Below are positions 16,057 through 26,461 of a stretch of DNA of 64,000 bases, piece by piece (the stretch's first letter is position 1; each line of letters opens with the position of its first letter). The position numbers were made by a program, and so were the translations under genes. This DNA is from Gp1-AA145 sp963757135. Its GTDB lineage: Bacteria; Acidobacteriota; Terriglobia; Terriglobales; Acidobacteriaceae. Where the stretch lies: NCBI GenBank assembly GCA_963757135.1, contig CAVWQE010000006.1, positions 496,001 through 560,000 of the forward strand. The letters run 5' to 3'. A model generated the notes under the pieces. That model saw only the letters and a list, made by a program, of their open reading frames with translations, was not told the origin of the DNA and ran no database searches.

Positions 16057-18222
16057 ATGGCACAGCCAGTATGGGTACTCTCCGTTGACTTGCAGACCAA
16101 GACCGCTACCTTCCAGTCAGGTATGGCGGATGCGGCCAAGTCTGCCCGTGGGTCGTTCAACGACATCAAGCAAGGCGCGGGCGAGATGGGCCGGGACGTG
16201 GGCGCTAACATGGGCGAGGCCCGGCACGGCGTCATGTTATTGGGGGAAGAGTTTGGAGTACACCTCCCGCGTGCTCTTACCACTTTCATCTCCAGCATTG
16301 GACCGATTGGTGCAGCAATGGAAGCGGCCTTCCCCTTCCTCGCCATCATCGTGGGCGCTACGCTGTTAATTGAGCACCTCGCCAAAGTTAAAGAGGAAGG
16401 CGAAAAGCTAACCGCGTCACAAGAGCACTTTGGCGTAGTCACCGCCAATGTCTTGAATCAGCTTGACGATAAATTGCTCCAGGCCGGTATCAGGGCGGAT
16501 GAGCTAAACGGGGACCACTTGGCCGCCTTGGAAAAGCAACTCCAGCTCATTGACCATCAGAGCCTCAAAGAGTTAGTGCAGTCCTTTGAAGAGTTAGCCA
16601 AAGCCTCCGATGCAACCATGATGCTGCTCAAGACGAGCTGGTATCAAGTAGGGTCAGGCTCAGCCGGTGCTAAGCACGCCCTGGACGAGTTTAAGGCGAA
16701 GTATGACTTGCTGTTAGCACAGGGGAAGGACAAGGAAGCCTCAGACCTACTCGCGGGCACGCGCCAAAGCGCAGAGCACATCCTTGAGCTGCAGAAACAA
16801 TTTGAGGGCAGACAGAAAGGGCACGGGGCCGCTGCCGCTAACGAGGACTTCCAGAAGTACAAGGGACTACTCGCGGAGCTGAGCAAGGCCGGGACCGGGA
16901 CCACTGAAAAGGAAATCGAAGCACAGCAGACGTTAGTTGATACGCTCCGCTCACAAGAGGCCGCACAGCAGAAGATTGCAGACCTCAAAACACTTGAAAG
17001 CGGTAACGCCACTCAGACCACTAACAACCAAGTGGACGCCGATGATGACAAGGTAGCCCGCGCCCAAGCTGAAAGCTACAAGCGCGAGCTGGACGCACAA
17101 GACAAGATGGACGAAGAGCATTACCGGGAGGCCGTGGACCGCATCCAGCAAGCCGAGCGCGAAAAGATAGCGGCCACAGACAAAGGCTCACAAGCGCGGC
17201 TCAACGCGATTGACGCGGCTATCAAGGATGAGAACGCCAAGGGGCTGCAGGAAACCGGGTATTACAAAGAGCTGCTCACGGAACGCGTGAATACCGCACG
17301 CCAGATGACGGATGAGGAAGCGAAGTTAAAGGCCGATGCCGGGAAAGAGGGAGCGGAGCACACGCTAAGAATGGGCGAGCTGGAAATCGCTGCAGAACGT
17401 GAGAAAGGTAACACGCGCATTGCCCAAGCGCTTATGACAGGGCAGGAAAAAACAGCCGCCGAGATGCAGCTTGCCAACGAAGAGTACCAATTGCAACAGC
17501 AAGCCTATCAAAAGGAAATCGCGGCGCTGAACGAACATGACCAGGACTACATGAATAAGAAAAAAGCCCTGGAGGACAAAGAGGAAGAGCTGGAGCGGGC
17601 GCACCAAAATAAACTCCAGCAGATTCAGGACCAAGGGGCACAGCAACAATACGCCAAGCTAACCGGCTCAATGATTCGCATGGAGGGCGAATTCGCGCAC
17701 GGATTCGCTTCAGTCCTCATGCGGCATCAGTCCTTCGCGTCCATGATGAACACCCTTGGTGACCAAGTAGCGAGCGGCATGTTGGAAACGGCCATCAAGT
17801 CCGCTCTGGCACTGGACTTCGGAAAAGAGAAGGAAGCCGCCGCCGCTGCTCGTAAGTTTTTCTTAGCCGGTACGCATTTCCCATTCCCGGCCAACATTGT
17901 GATGCCTCCCATGCTCGGGGCTTTAGCGTTTGCATCCGTGATGGCCTTCCAGGGCGGCGGATTAGTGCCGGGCGTGGGAATTGGGGACGTAGTGGACGCC
18001 AAGTTAGAGCCGGGCGAAACGGTACTCCCTAAGAAGATGACGGAGAACCTAAACCGCGCCGTGGACCCTGATGCCAGCTCCGCAAAGCCCGTGCAGGTCC
18101 ACTTCCGGCCCACGTATCACGTCCAGGCGATTGACGGCGCGAGCGTGAAGGGGATGCTGGACAAGCACGCGGACACGTTCCATAAGAGTTTTGAATCGCA
18201 CGTGCGAAAGATGAATAGATGA
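16057..18222 (+). CDS. Tape-measure-like tail protein
   Basis: 721 residues. Features fit a tail tape measure protein: an N-terminal MAQPVWVLSVDLQTKTATF, a hydrophobic stretch around residues 85-110 (FPFLAIIVGATLLIEHLAKV), then about 400 residues of charged coiled coil rich in Glu, Lys, Gln and Ala, and a C-terminal hydrophobic part (PPMLGALAFASVMAFQGGGL) ahead of a basic tail. It starts 21 bases after the terminator of the capsid gene, with GAAAGG upstream of the ATG. In a complete phage, this gene follows tail-tube and chaperone genes, which are absent here. The call is by architecture, so a related phage-derived filament or minor head/tail protein is possible. Confidence 0.75.
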   Translation: MAQPVWVLSVDLQTKTATFQSGMADAAKSARGSFNDIKQGAGEMGRDVGANMGEARHGVMLLGEEFGVHLPRALTTFISSIGPIGAAMEAAFPFLAIIVGATLLIEHLAKVKEEGEKLTASQEHFGVVTANVLNQLDDKLLQAGIRADELNGDHLAALEKQLQLIDHQSLKELVQSFEELAKASDATMMLLKTSWYQVGSGSAGAKHALDEFKAKYDLLLAQGKDKEASDLLAGTRQSAEHILELQKQFEGRQKGHGAAAANEDFQKYKGLLAELSKAGTGTTEKEIEAQQTLVDTLRSQEAAQQKIADLKTLESGNATQTTNNQVDADDDKVARAQAESYKRELDAQDKMDEEHYREAVDRIQQAEREKIAATDKGSQARLNAIDAAIKDENAKGLQETGYYKELLTERVNTARQMTDEEAKLKADAGKEGAEHTLRMGELEIAAEREKGNTRIAQALMTGQEKTAAEMQLANEEYQLQQQAYQKEIAALNEHDQDYMNKKKALEDKEEELERAHQNKLQQIQDQGAQQQYAKLTGSMIRMEGEFAHGFASVLMRHQSFASMMNTLGDQVASGMLETAIKSALALDFGKEKEAAAAARKFFLAGTHFPFPANIVMPPMLGALAFASVMAFQGGGLVPGVGIGDVVDAKLEPGETVLPKKMTENLNRAVDPDASSAKPVQVHFRPTYHVQAIDGASVKGMLDKHADTFHKSFESHVRKMNR

Positions 18223-18324
18223 CCGTGCAGAAATACCCCATGCGAGGGTAGCCACGTTTTTGGCGGACGCGCCAGAACGCAACACAGCGCGAAGAAAGCA
18301 CTTCGTAAGAGAGGAAATTAGGTC

Positions 18325-18837
18325 ATGGCACCGAATTGGACAGAGTCACAGATTGAGAGAGCAGCGAAATGGCACGCGCTCATTATGGAAGACAAAGACG
18401 CGGAGGCTGACCCGATCTTTGAGCAGCTTGACCGTGAACTTGGACGAGAACGCCGTACCGCGCTCTTGGAATGGGCTGAGGACCAGCAGGAAAACCCCGC
18501 CGCTCCAGCACCTAAGGCCAAGCCGAGAGGCGTTTTGAAACCGGCACGGCGCGTGTCGAAAAGTGCAGAGGGTTGGCGATGTCTCAGCGACTATCCCGAA
18601 TACGAAATTTCCTCGCATGGCCGCGTCAGAGCGGTTGGCCGGGCAAGACCCACTGATTGGCTCAAACCACGCCGTCGCTGGTTTAAGGGAATGTGCGTGG
18701 ACTACGTGGTCATAAAGGACCGCGATGGGCGGCGCTGTGAACGCATGATTGGAAAGCTCTTGATTGCGGTAGGCTTCATGCCCCGGCCCGAGTGGATGTC
18801 CGCTGTCATCCATGATGAAAGCTCTAATGGGGTATAG
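18325..18837 (+). CDS. NUMOD4-motif protein (truncated HNH homing-endonuclease-like)
   Basis: 170 residues. The NUMOD4 motif is clear (EGWRCLSDYPEYEISSHGRV), as in HNH homing endonucleases of phage introns. It is followed by a segment resembling the start of an HNH region (ERMIGKLLIAVGFMPRPEWM), but the protein ends after SAVIHDESSNGV, before a usual HNH core (an expected N-H-x-D and later histidine). The first 70 residues (KWHALIMEDKDAEADPIFEQ) are not part of NUMOD4. The protein may be a fragment of a homing enzyme or a DNA-binding relic. It starts about 100 bases downstream of the tape-measure gene. Catalytic activity is doubtful. Confidence 0.7.
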   Translation: MAPNWTESQIERAAKWHALIMEDKDAEADPIFEQLDRELGRERRTALLEWAEDQQENPAAPAPKAKPRGVLKPARRVSKSAEGWRCLSDYPEYEISSHGRVRAVGRARPTDWLKPRRRWFKGMCVDYVVIKDRDGRRCERMIGKLLIAVGFMPRPEWMSAVIHDESSNGV

Positions 18838-18915
18838 CAGCTCCAGTGTGACATAGCACCACTGAAACACGTGGGTGCTGAAAACAAAGCGTTAATACGT
18901 TAGTGTCCGTTGGGG

Positions 18916-18966
18916 TACTACGTAGTAGTAAGCACACACTCACACCCTTAAGGGGTGTGGTGTGCT
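18916..18966. repeat. Perfect palindrome and hairpin in a gene-free stretch
   Basis: TACTACGTAGTA (18916-18927) is a 12-base perfect palindrome. It is followed by a two-tier hairpin with AGCACAC/GTGTGCT outside CACACCC/GGGTGTG (18931-18966). No T-tract follows, so it is not a standard terminator. It lies in the 211-bp gap between the NUMOD4 gene and the next small gene; I see no other feature there. Confidence 0.55.
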
Positions 18967-19048
18967 GTAAAAAGAAACTAAAACGTTGTGGGTTAAAAGA
19001 AAGGTATGCGGCGGCGGACACGCGACGCGCACAGGGAAGGGTAAAGTA

Positions 19049-19312
19049 ATGGCCGGACGGGATAGGTGGAGCAACAAGGTTCACACGCGCATGCAGCCAC
19101 AGCGTGGGCCGATAGTCCGCAAGGTCCCGGCTGACAGCGTGCCGTATGGCTCAGACATCAGCGTCAATGGGCGTACCGTGTGGGCAGCATACAACGGGGA
19201 CCGGCTGATAGCTGTGGCACCGACGGCAGAGGAAGCAAGGCGCAAGGGGCGTGATGCACTGGCACGTGAGCAGAGGGAGGCCGGTCAAAATCTTGAGGGC
19301 AAGTCCTTCTAA
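19049..19312 (+). CDS. Small basic hypothetical protein of island B
   Basis: 87 residues from the ATG at 19049 (MAGRDRWSNKVHTRMQPQRG), preceded by GGAAGGG. An in-frame start at 18986 lacks a binding site. The product is basic and may be a small DNA- or RNA-binding protein (VPYGSDISVNGRTVWAAYNG), with a charged C-terminal helix (EEARRKGRDALAREQREA). No domain is recognised. It is well separated from the next gene by 271 bases that contain a promoter. Confidence 0.6.
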   Translation: MAGRDRWSNKVHTRMQPQRGPIVRKVPADSVPYGSDISVNGRTVWAAYNGDRLIAVAPTAEEARRKGRDALAREQREAGQNLEGKSF

Positions 19313-19500
19313 GACCTCCGCAAATGTTTTAGTTTGCCACATGAAAATAAATCTCATTTTGGCGAAGGGAAGGCGAAAGCCACATTTTGACCCATGCTAC
19401 CCCAGCGGCCATTTTGAGCAACACGCCCACGGGCTTCAGATCACGATTGTGAGCACACTTAGACCAAGATTTTTCGCTTTGAAGCCAATAGGTTACCCGG

Positions 19501-19529
19501 TTGACTATTCACATAGGGCATGGTACACT
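19501..19529 (+). promoter_or_regulatory. Promoter upstream of the 19584 gene
   Basis: -35 TTGACT (19501-19506), 17-base spacer and -10 TACACT (19524-19529) lie about 55 bases ahead of the ATG at 19584. The rest of 19313-19583 shows no gene or other signal. Confidence 0.55.
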
Positions 19530-19583
19530 GCTCGTATGGGATAGTGTTGTCAAACTGTCCTCTTCGCGAAGGGATTTCCAGTC

Positions 19584-19970
19584 ATGGCCGAGTTGAAGGA
19601 TTTTACGCCGCACCCGAACATCACCGGCAACCGTAGCCGGAACAATGAGTTCTCGCTTGAAGCAATGCCCACCAAAGAGCGCAAACAGGCGCTCATGATG
19701 AAAGTTTATGAGCGTTTTCTTGAGATAGGTCCTAATGGGGCCATCCGTGAAGATGTCTATTTACCGATGGACATCATGACCCAAACGGGTCACCCGATTT
19801 GCAGCGAACTTCTCCGCATCGGAAAACTTATCCGCACGGGAAGACGCGGCACTACGCGGTTGGGTAATGGTGCTGAGATTCTTGTTGCGGACATTTACGC
19901 CGTCCAGGCAAAGAAGCCTCAGGCGTCCATCACGTCGCTTGATGAAGCCGCCGAACAGCACGGCAGTTAA
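19584..19970 (+). CDS. Hypothetical protein, last gene of island B
   Basis: 128 residues, starting MAELKDFTPHPNITGNRSR. The segment LMMKVYERFLEIGPNGAIRE followed by LLRIGKLIRTGRRGTTRLGN could be a winged helix: helix, turn, recognition-like helix and a basic wing. This suggests a DNA-binding regulator. No specific family is recognised. It has its own promoter and lies 86 bases from the 3' end of the intact tRNA-Pro. Such end-proximal genes in integrative elements are often cargo or regulators. Confidence 0.6.
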   Translation: MAELKDFTPHPNITGNRSRNNEFSLEAMPTKERKQALMMKVYERFLEIGPNGAIREDVYLPMDIMTQTGHPICSELLRIGKLIRTGRRGTTRLGNGAEILVADIYAVQAKKPQASITSLDEAAEQHGS

Positions 19971-20055
19971 CCTCTAAAAATCCTTGCGCGGATTGACCCC
20001 CTGGCTTAGTATTCCGGCCTGGAGTGAAACCCGCGTAACTGGCTTTGTTTTTAAT

Positions 20056-20132
<77 letters not shown>

Positions 20133-20264
20133 ACAGGTTGGAAACACGCATATCAGGCTGAATCTGCGTGGGTATTCAAAGTTTACGCTGCACCGTTGAA
20201 AAGCTCAACCAGCGGAATTGAAGCCAATTAAGACAGAAGCCCACCTCAATCGATGAGCAGAATT

Positions 20265-20340
20265 TGGTGGAGCTAGTCGGGATCGAACCGACGACCTCAT
20301 CGTTGCGAACGATGCGCTCTCCCAGCTGAGCTATAGCCCC
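20265..20340 (-). tRNA. tRNA-Ala(CGC)
   Basis: 76-nt cloverleaf with encoded CCA. Acceptor stem GGGGCTA pairs with TAGCTCC (one G-T pair); anticodon stem CATCG/CGATG with loop TTCGCAA gives anticodon CGC; T-arm GGTTCGATCC. It lies 130 bases from tRNA-Pro on the same strand, probably in the same transcript. Confidence 0.97.
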
Positions 20341-20482
20341 ACAAGATCCACCACAAATTTTACCATCGCGATTAGTAAGACAGCGCCGGATTCGCGCAAA
20401 ATTGCTGCGCATCGAAGAGAGCACGCCGCGATCACCAATTCTCCTTGCCTTTTTTGGAAAACAAAGCTAAACACATTGTCCA

Positions 20483-23400
20483 ATGGACAAACCGGGTGTT
20501 TTCACCTTGCTGGCATTCTTCTATTTCGCAATTCCCTATGGTTTAAGTGCGCAGTCCTCGAAAACCGCGGCGCTGGATTATTCCAAGGAAGCCTTCATCA
20601 CGGAGCAGTCCGCCGACAACTTCAAGTTCGATAACGATGGCAGCTACACCCGTGAAATGCGAGCGCGGGTGCGAATTCAGTCGGACGCTGGGGTAGAGCA
20701 CTTCAGTGTGATTAAGTTTGCGTTCCAGAATTCTTCCGAGACCTTCGCGGTCGATTACGTTCGCGTAACCAAACCGGATCGCACCGTCGTCACCACTCCT
20801 TCTGAAACCTTCCAGGACATGCCCGCTGACATCACGCGTGAAGCGCCCTTTTATTCGGACGCACATGAAATGCAAGTAGCAGTAAAGGGCCTGGGCGTGG
20901 GCGCCGTGCTCGAATATCAAGCTCACTGGCAGCATGACAAGCCTCTTGTCCCGGGACAGTTTTGGCTTGATTACAACTTTGAGCACGATGCCATTGTGCT
21001 GCAGGAAAAACTCGAAATCACCCTGCCGCATGGACGCGCCGTCAAACTGAAATCTTCAAAGGCGCAGCCCGTCATCTCACATTCGGGCCAGTACGATTTG
21101 TACGCTTGGGCAAGTTCAAATCTCGAGAACAAGGACGACAAACAGCAAAAACAAGAACTGCAGGAGCGGACTTGGCAACAAGTGCGCGGCAGAGCGCCTA
21201 ATCCAGAAATTGAACTCAGCACCTTTCAGAACTGGGATGCACTGGCTCACTGGTTTCAAACATTGGAAAATGACCGCGTACAGCCCACGCCGGAAATTAA
21301 GGCGAAGGCAACTGAGCTGACCAAAGGGCTCTCCGATGATGATTCAAAAATTCGCGCGATTTACGATTTCGTATCGACCAAGTTTAGGTACATCGGGATT
21401 TCCTTCGGGATCGGCCGCTATCAACCCCACACCGCCGCCGAAGTGCTGGCGAATCAATACGGCGACTGCAAGGACAAGCACACGCTATTCGCTTCGCTGC
21501 TGGCCGCGGTAGGAATAAAAGCCTATCCCGCGCTGATCAGCACCACCCACGATGTTGATGAGGACGTTCCATCGCCCGGTCAGTTCAATCACATGATTAC
21601 CGCAATACCGCAAAAAACGGGCATCTTGTGGCTCGACACAACCACTGAAGTTGCGCCCTTCGGCATTCTTATACCTCCGCTTCGCGATAAGCATGCCCTG
21701 GTGATAGCCGATGACAAGCCTGCTGCCTTAATGAGCACCATCGTCAATGACCCGTTTCCAACCTTGCAGAAGTTTGAAATGGACGCCAAACTTAATGACG
21801 CCGGGATCCTGGAGGGGAAAGCCCAAAATACGGACCGGGGAGACACAGAGATCCTTTTTCGTACGGCTTTTCGCATGGTTCCGGTGTCCAGATGGAAAGA
21901 TTTGATTCAACGGGTTTCTTACGGCTTGGGATTCGCCGGGGATGTCAGCGACGTTGACGCCACAGCTCCGGAAAGCACTTCCGAGCCCTTCCGTTTCAGC
22001 TACAGCTACAAACGCAAGGACTACTCTGACTGGAGTAATCGGCGAATCACGCCGCCCGTCCCGCCGATAACCCTGCCTGCGGTGGATGATGAGATCACTC
22101 CCACAGTACCTATCTGGCTGGGGTCTCCCGGGGAGATTGACTTTCATGCGACTCTGGAACTGCCCAAGGGCTACTCCGCCGTGCTGCCCAAGGCGGTTCA
22201 CATCAAGAGAGACTTTGCGGACTACGACGCGACTTATTCCTTGTCTGGCGGTGTGTTCACTTCCGATCGAATCCTTACCGTAAAGCTTCAAGAGATTCCG
22301 CCAAGTGAATATGAACAGTACAAGTCCTTTCGCAAAGCCGTTGAAGATGACTATGGCACCTACACGTCTTTGTCGAGCACCAGGTCGGCCGCTAACCTTT
22401 TTTTATACCAGGACGAAATCTGGAACCTGCCCTACAGCGAAAATGCTGAAGCCTCGCGATTGTATGACGATGCACGCGAACAGTACCAGCGTCATGACAT
22501 GGCTGCCGAGATCGCGTCGTTAAAGAAGGCCGTGGATGCAGACCCCAAGTTCATCCGGTCATGGCTATGGCTGGGAGAGATCTATAAAGCTTCTGGGCAA
22601 AACGATCTCGCAATCCAAGCCTACAAGAAGGCCGTCGAAATAGACCCGGAGCAGCCCGTCAGTTATAAAGCCTTGGGTTCTACGCTCTCTATGTTGCAAC
22701 GCAGCGACGAGGCGATCGCGATTTGGCAGCAATTGATCAAGATAGCTCCTGAGAAGCCGGACGGATATGCAAATCTGGGCATGTCGCTGCTCTCTGCGAA
22801 GCGCTATCGAGAGGCAATCGCACCCTTCGAATCCGCCACCCGAATTTCTCCCGACCAGGTAGGGTTGCAGATGAGCCTGGGCATCGCCTGTCTGAATGCC
22901 GGTCAAGCAGAAAAGGCGCAGGCCGCCTTCCAGCAGGCAGTCAAACTGGATCCGGGCCCGCCCATGCTCAACAATGTCGCCTATGAACTGGCAGAAAAGA
23001 AATCCGCTCTCGACACCGCCAAAGAATATTCAGAACGGGCAGTGAAGCAGGAGGAGGCCGAGGCCGCCAAAATAGAAATCGCTCAACTCGGACCTCCTGA
23101 CCTTGCTCACGCTCAAACCCTGGCAACTTTTTGGGACACGTTGGGCTGGGTTTTCTACCAACTGAATGATCTTGAATCAGCCACCAAGTATTTGACGGCT
23201 TCCTGGGAAGTGTCACAAAGCGCGGTCGTCGGTGATCATTTGGGAAGGGTGTACGAAAAGCAAGGCAGGAAGGTCGCTGCTCTTCACCTGTACCAGCTTG
23301 CGCATTCCGCAATTCCTCTTAGAGTCGGGCTGCGACCGGCGTCTTCTGGAATGGACAGTGGTTCCAGTATCGATAACGATTTGAAACGACTAGGTGGGAA

Positions 23401-23725
23401 ACCCGATCCAGCCAAAGCAGTCACTGAAATGAACCAGATGCGCACATTTGAATTGCCCAGGCTCGTTAGCGGCACCGCGTCGGCGACATTTTATGTTCTG
23501 CTCGGACCGGGCAAGAAAATCGAAGTGAAATTTGTTTCTGGGGCCGAATCACTGCGGTCAGCCGAGAAGGCTCTCATGCGTACGAATTATAAATTCGCGT
23601 TCCCCGACGATAGTTCGGCTCGGCTGGCTCGCACCGGTATGGTAAATTGTTTCCCCTACAGCGGGTGCTCAATGGTGTTTCTCATGCCTTCGACTATGAC
23701 CTTTTCGCCACCCGCGATTCAGTAG
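20483..23725 (+). CDS. Exported DUF3857 / transglutaminase-like / TPR protein
   Basis: 1080 residues. A hydrophobic N-terminus (VFTLLAFFYFAIPYGLSAQS) is a signal peptide. DUF3857 covers about residues 50-230, followed by a transglutaminase-like core with Cys329 (QYGDCKDKH), His370 (QFNHMI) and Asp385 (WLDTTTEV), the papain-like triad. Residues around 670-850 hold TPR repeats (AIQAYKKAVEIDPEQPVSYK and similar), and a C-terminal domain of unknown type follows. This architecture is widespread in Acidobacteria and Bacteroidetes as periplasmic or outer-membrane-associated proteins, without a settled function. Start: ATG at 20483, closely upstream of the signal. The gene stands alone. Confidence 0.9.
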   Translation: MDKPGVFTLLAFFYFAIPYGLSAQSSKTAALDYSKEAFITEQSADNFKFDNDGSYTREMRARVRIQSDAGVEHFSVIKFAFQNSSETFAVDYVRVTKPDRTVVTTPSETFQDMPADITREAPFYSDAHEMQVAVKGLGVGAVLEYQAHWQHDKPLVPGQFWLDYNFEHDAIVLQEKLEITLPHGRAVKLKSSKAQPVISHSGQYDLYAWASSNLENKDDKQQKQELQERTWQQVRGRAPNPEIELSTFQNWDALAHWFQTLENDRVQPTPEIKAKATELTKGLSDDDSKIRAIYDFVSTKFRYIGISFGIGRYQPHTAAEVLANQYGDCKDKHTLFASLLAAVGIKAYPALISTTHDVDEDVPSPGQFNHMITAIPQKTGILWLDTTTEVAPFGILIPPLRDKHALVIADDKPAALMSTIVNDPFPTLQKFEMDAKLNDAGILEGKAQNTDRGDTEILFRTAFRMVPVSRWKDLIQRVSYGLGFAGDVSDVDATAPESTSEPFRFSYSYKRKDYSDWSNRRITPPVPPITLPAVDDEITPTVPIWLGSPGEIDFHATLELPKGYSAVLPKAVHIKRDFADYDATYSLSGGVFTSDRILTVKLQEIPPSEYEQYKSFRKAVEDDYGTYTSLSSTRSAANLFLYQDEIWNLPYSENAEASRLYDDAREQYQRHDMAAEIASLKKAVDADPKFIRSWLWLGEIYKASGQNDLAIQAYKKAVEIDPEQPVSYKALGSTLSMLQRSDEAIAIWQQLIKIAPEKPDGYANLGMSLLSAKRYREAIAPFESATRISPDQVGLQMSLGIACLNAGQAEKAQAAFQQAVKLDPGPPMLNNVAYELAEKKSALDTAKEYSERAVKQEEAEAAKIEIAQLGPPDLAHAQTLATFWDTLGWVFYQLNDLESATKYLTASWEVSQSAVVGDHLGRVYEKQGRKVAALHLYQLAHSAIPLRVGLRPASSGMDSGSSIDNDLKRLGGKPDPAKAVTEMNQMRTFELPRLVSGTASATFYVLLGPGKKIEVKFVSGAESLRSAEKALMRTNYKFAFPDDSSARLARTGMVNCFPYSGCSMVFLMPSTMTFSPPAIQ

Positions 23726-23859
23726 GACTACAAACCTTGAGCGGAGTTCCCGACCGATTGGTCGGCCACCCCATCTTCCTCTTACGCATCTGATCGCGCT
23801 ATAGTCGCAGGTCGCCGATTGCGCACCAGAGTTGCGCTCTGCAAGAACATGGAGGTCAC

Positions 23860-24912
<1,053 letters not shown>

Positions 24913-24940
24913 CGCCGGCACACTTTGATGGTGCGTGGCA

Positions 24941-25375
24941 ATGGACGATCCCTACAATCTGCAACGCTTTGTCGATGCCCAGCAACCCGTCTTTGCCGAA
25001 GTCATCGCGGAACTCAAACGTGGCAGCAAACGCGGGCATTGGATGTGGTTTATTTTCCCCCAGCTCAAAAACCTCGGGCGCACTTCTCAATCCAAATTCT
25101 TCGGGATCGCTTCCGTCCAGGAAGCCGCAGCCTATTTGCAGCATCCAGTGCTTGGCCCGCGTCTTAAGCAATGCACTCAACTGGTGAATGCCGTCGAAGG
25201 CCGTTCCGCCGACGACATCTTCGGCGAAATCGACGCCATGAAGTTTCGATCGTCAATGACATTGTTCGCCAAGGTTGCGTCGGAGAATCAGATTTTCACC
25301 GACGCCCTGCAAAAATATTTCGGAGGCGAATTCGACCCGTTGACGCTCGATCGCCTCCGCCAACGGAATTCGTAG
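24941..25375 (+). CDS. DUF1810 family protein
   Basis: 144 residues from the ATG at 24941 (MDDPYNLQRFVDAQQPVF), the family's usual N-terminus; a GTG two codons upstream is possible. DUF1810 features include RGSKRGHWMWFIFPQLKNLG and the C-terminal FGGEFDPLTLDRL. Function is unknown in the family; most members are small cytoplasmic proteins. It begins 28 bases after glpX and likely shares its transcript, ending at a strong terminator. Confidence 0.92.
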   Translation: MDDPYNLQRFVDAQQPVFAEVIAELKRGSKRGHWMWFIFPQLKNLGRTSQSKFFGIASVQEAAAYLQHPVLGPRLKQCTQLVNAVEGRSADDIFGEIDAMKFRSSMTLFAKVASENQIFTDALQKYFGGEFDPLTLDRLRQRNS

Positions 25376-25390
25376 AGACCGTCGAGGGTG

Positions 25391-25426
25391 CCCCACCCTG
25401 CGCGGTTTTCGTAGGGTGGGGATTTT
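25391..25426 (+). terminator. Rho-independent terminator after glpX-DUF1810
   Basis: CCCCACCCT (25391-25399) pairs perfectly with AGGGTGGGG (25413-25421), followed by ATTTT. The hairpin is built from the same CCCACCC/GGGTGGG unit seen in dispersed repeats elsewhere in this window. Confidence 0.85.
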
Positions 25427-25459
25427 GACTCTTAGCCCGTATGGCTGTCCGTCTGACCA

Positions 25460-26461
25460 CTATTCCTTCACCTCTCCGCCCACCACCACCTTCGACGAGC
25501 TCCGAAACTTTTTGTAATCGCGGAAGCTCTGGTCGAGGTCCACGTCAAAATTCTTAATCAGCCCAACCCGCACATCGATCTTCGCCGTCACATGCGCCGG
25601 CAGCCAGACTTCGTCATTCACCCGTGTCTGCTCCAGCATCAGCCGCGAACCTTTGTGGAAGCGCGCCAGAAACAAGCCCCACGAAATCGTATCCAGACAT
25701 TCCACATCCATCTTCGCCAGCTGCAGATCGGATTTATCGACCCACACCCGGCCGCGAAACTTGGAAAGAAACTTGCCCTCTTTAATATGCGGCACAAACC
25801 CCGGACGCGGCTCGCCATCGATCACCCACGCCTCCCGTCCGCCCACAAGTTCGGTCCCAACCAGCCTAAAGTTGTAAGCGTCGGCAACCTCGGTTACGAA
25901 CTTGCGCCCGTCCTCCCGGTCTTTCTCCTCGTGTTCTTCACGTTTCTTGCGCTCGCCTGCTGACTCGTTCTTGCGCTTGTCAATGATCTTCTGGATCTTT
26001 TGCTCTTCCTTGGCCGCATCTTTTTGCGAAAGCGGTTTATCGTTCTTTTCAATCAACCGCTCGACCTGCTCGCCGTAGATTTCCAGGACCTCGTAGGTAT
26101 TCACTTCACTCGATTTAATTTTTCCCTTGCCGTTCACCGAGTTTTGCACCTGCCGCTCGATGTATGTGTAATCGCGCTGCCGTTTGTCGTTCTCGATGTC
26201 TTTCTCCGCCACCACGCGAAACAACGCCTGCATCTGCGCCTGCGACAACGAACCATTTGCATCGGGCGTAAGGTCGAGAGCGTGGGACGGCGCTGGCGGA
26301 GTGCCCGACGTGGGGTGCCCTGAGCGACTCACAGCATCGGTGGAAGGAGCCTGCCCTGAGGGACTGACGGCGTAGCCGGAAGGAGTCGAATGGGCTTGCT
26401 GTGCGACTGAAGAGACGCAAAGAAAAAATAGCGACAACAGCGCGAGCCGCAGGAACGTCAT
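25460..26461 (-). CDS. Secreted hypothetical protein with LolA-like fold; repeat-derived linker
   Basis: 333 residues. The N-terminus MTFLRLALLSLFFLCVSSVA is a signal peptide. Residues about 24-56 are a Ser/Pro/Gly linker read from dispersed genomic repeats of the GCCTGCCCTGAG type inserted in frame. The centre holds a charged coiled coil (AKEEQKIQKIIDKRKNESAG). The C-terminal beta-rich region (GREAWVIDGEPRPGF, GRVWVDKSDLQLAKMDVECL) resembles LolA/DUF-type outer membrane lipoprotein-sorting folds. Members occur widely in Acidobacteria with no known function; the location is presumably periplasmic. Confidence 0.75.
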   Translation of the reverse strand: MTFLRLALLSLFFLCVSSVAQQAHSTPSGYAVSPSGQAPSTDAVSRSGHPTSGTPPAPSHALDLTPDANGSLSQAQMQALFRVVAEKDIENDKRQRDYTYIERQVQNSVNGKGKIKSSEVNTYEVLEIYGEQVERLIEKNDKPLSQKDAAKEEQKIQKIIDKRKNESAGERKKREEHEEKDREDGRKFVTEVADAYNFRLVGTELVGGREAWVIDGEPRPGFVPHIKEGKFLSKFRGRVWVDKSDLQLAKMDVECLDTISWGLFLARFHKGSRLMLEQTRVNDEVWLPAHVTAKIDVRVGLIKNFDVDLDQSFRDYKKFRSSSKVVVGGEVKE

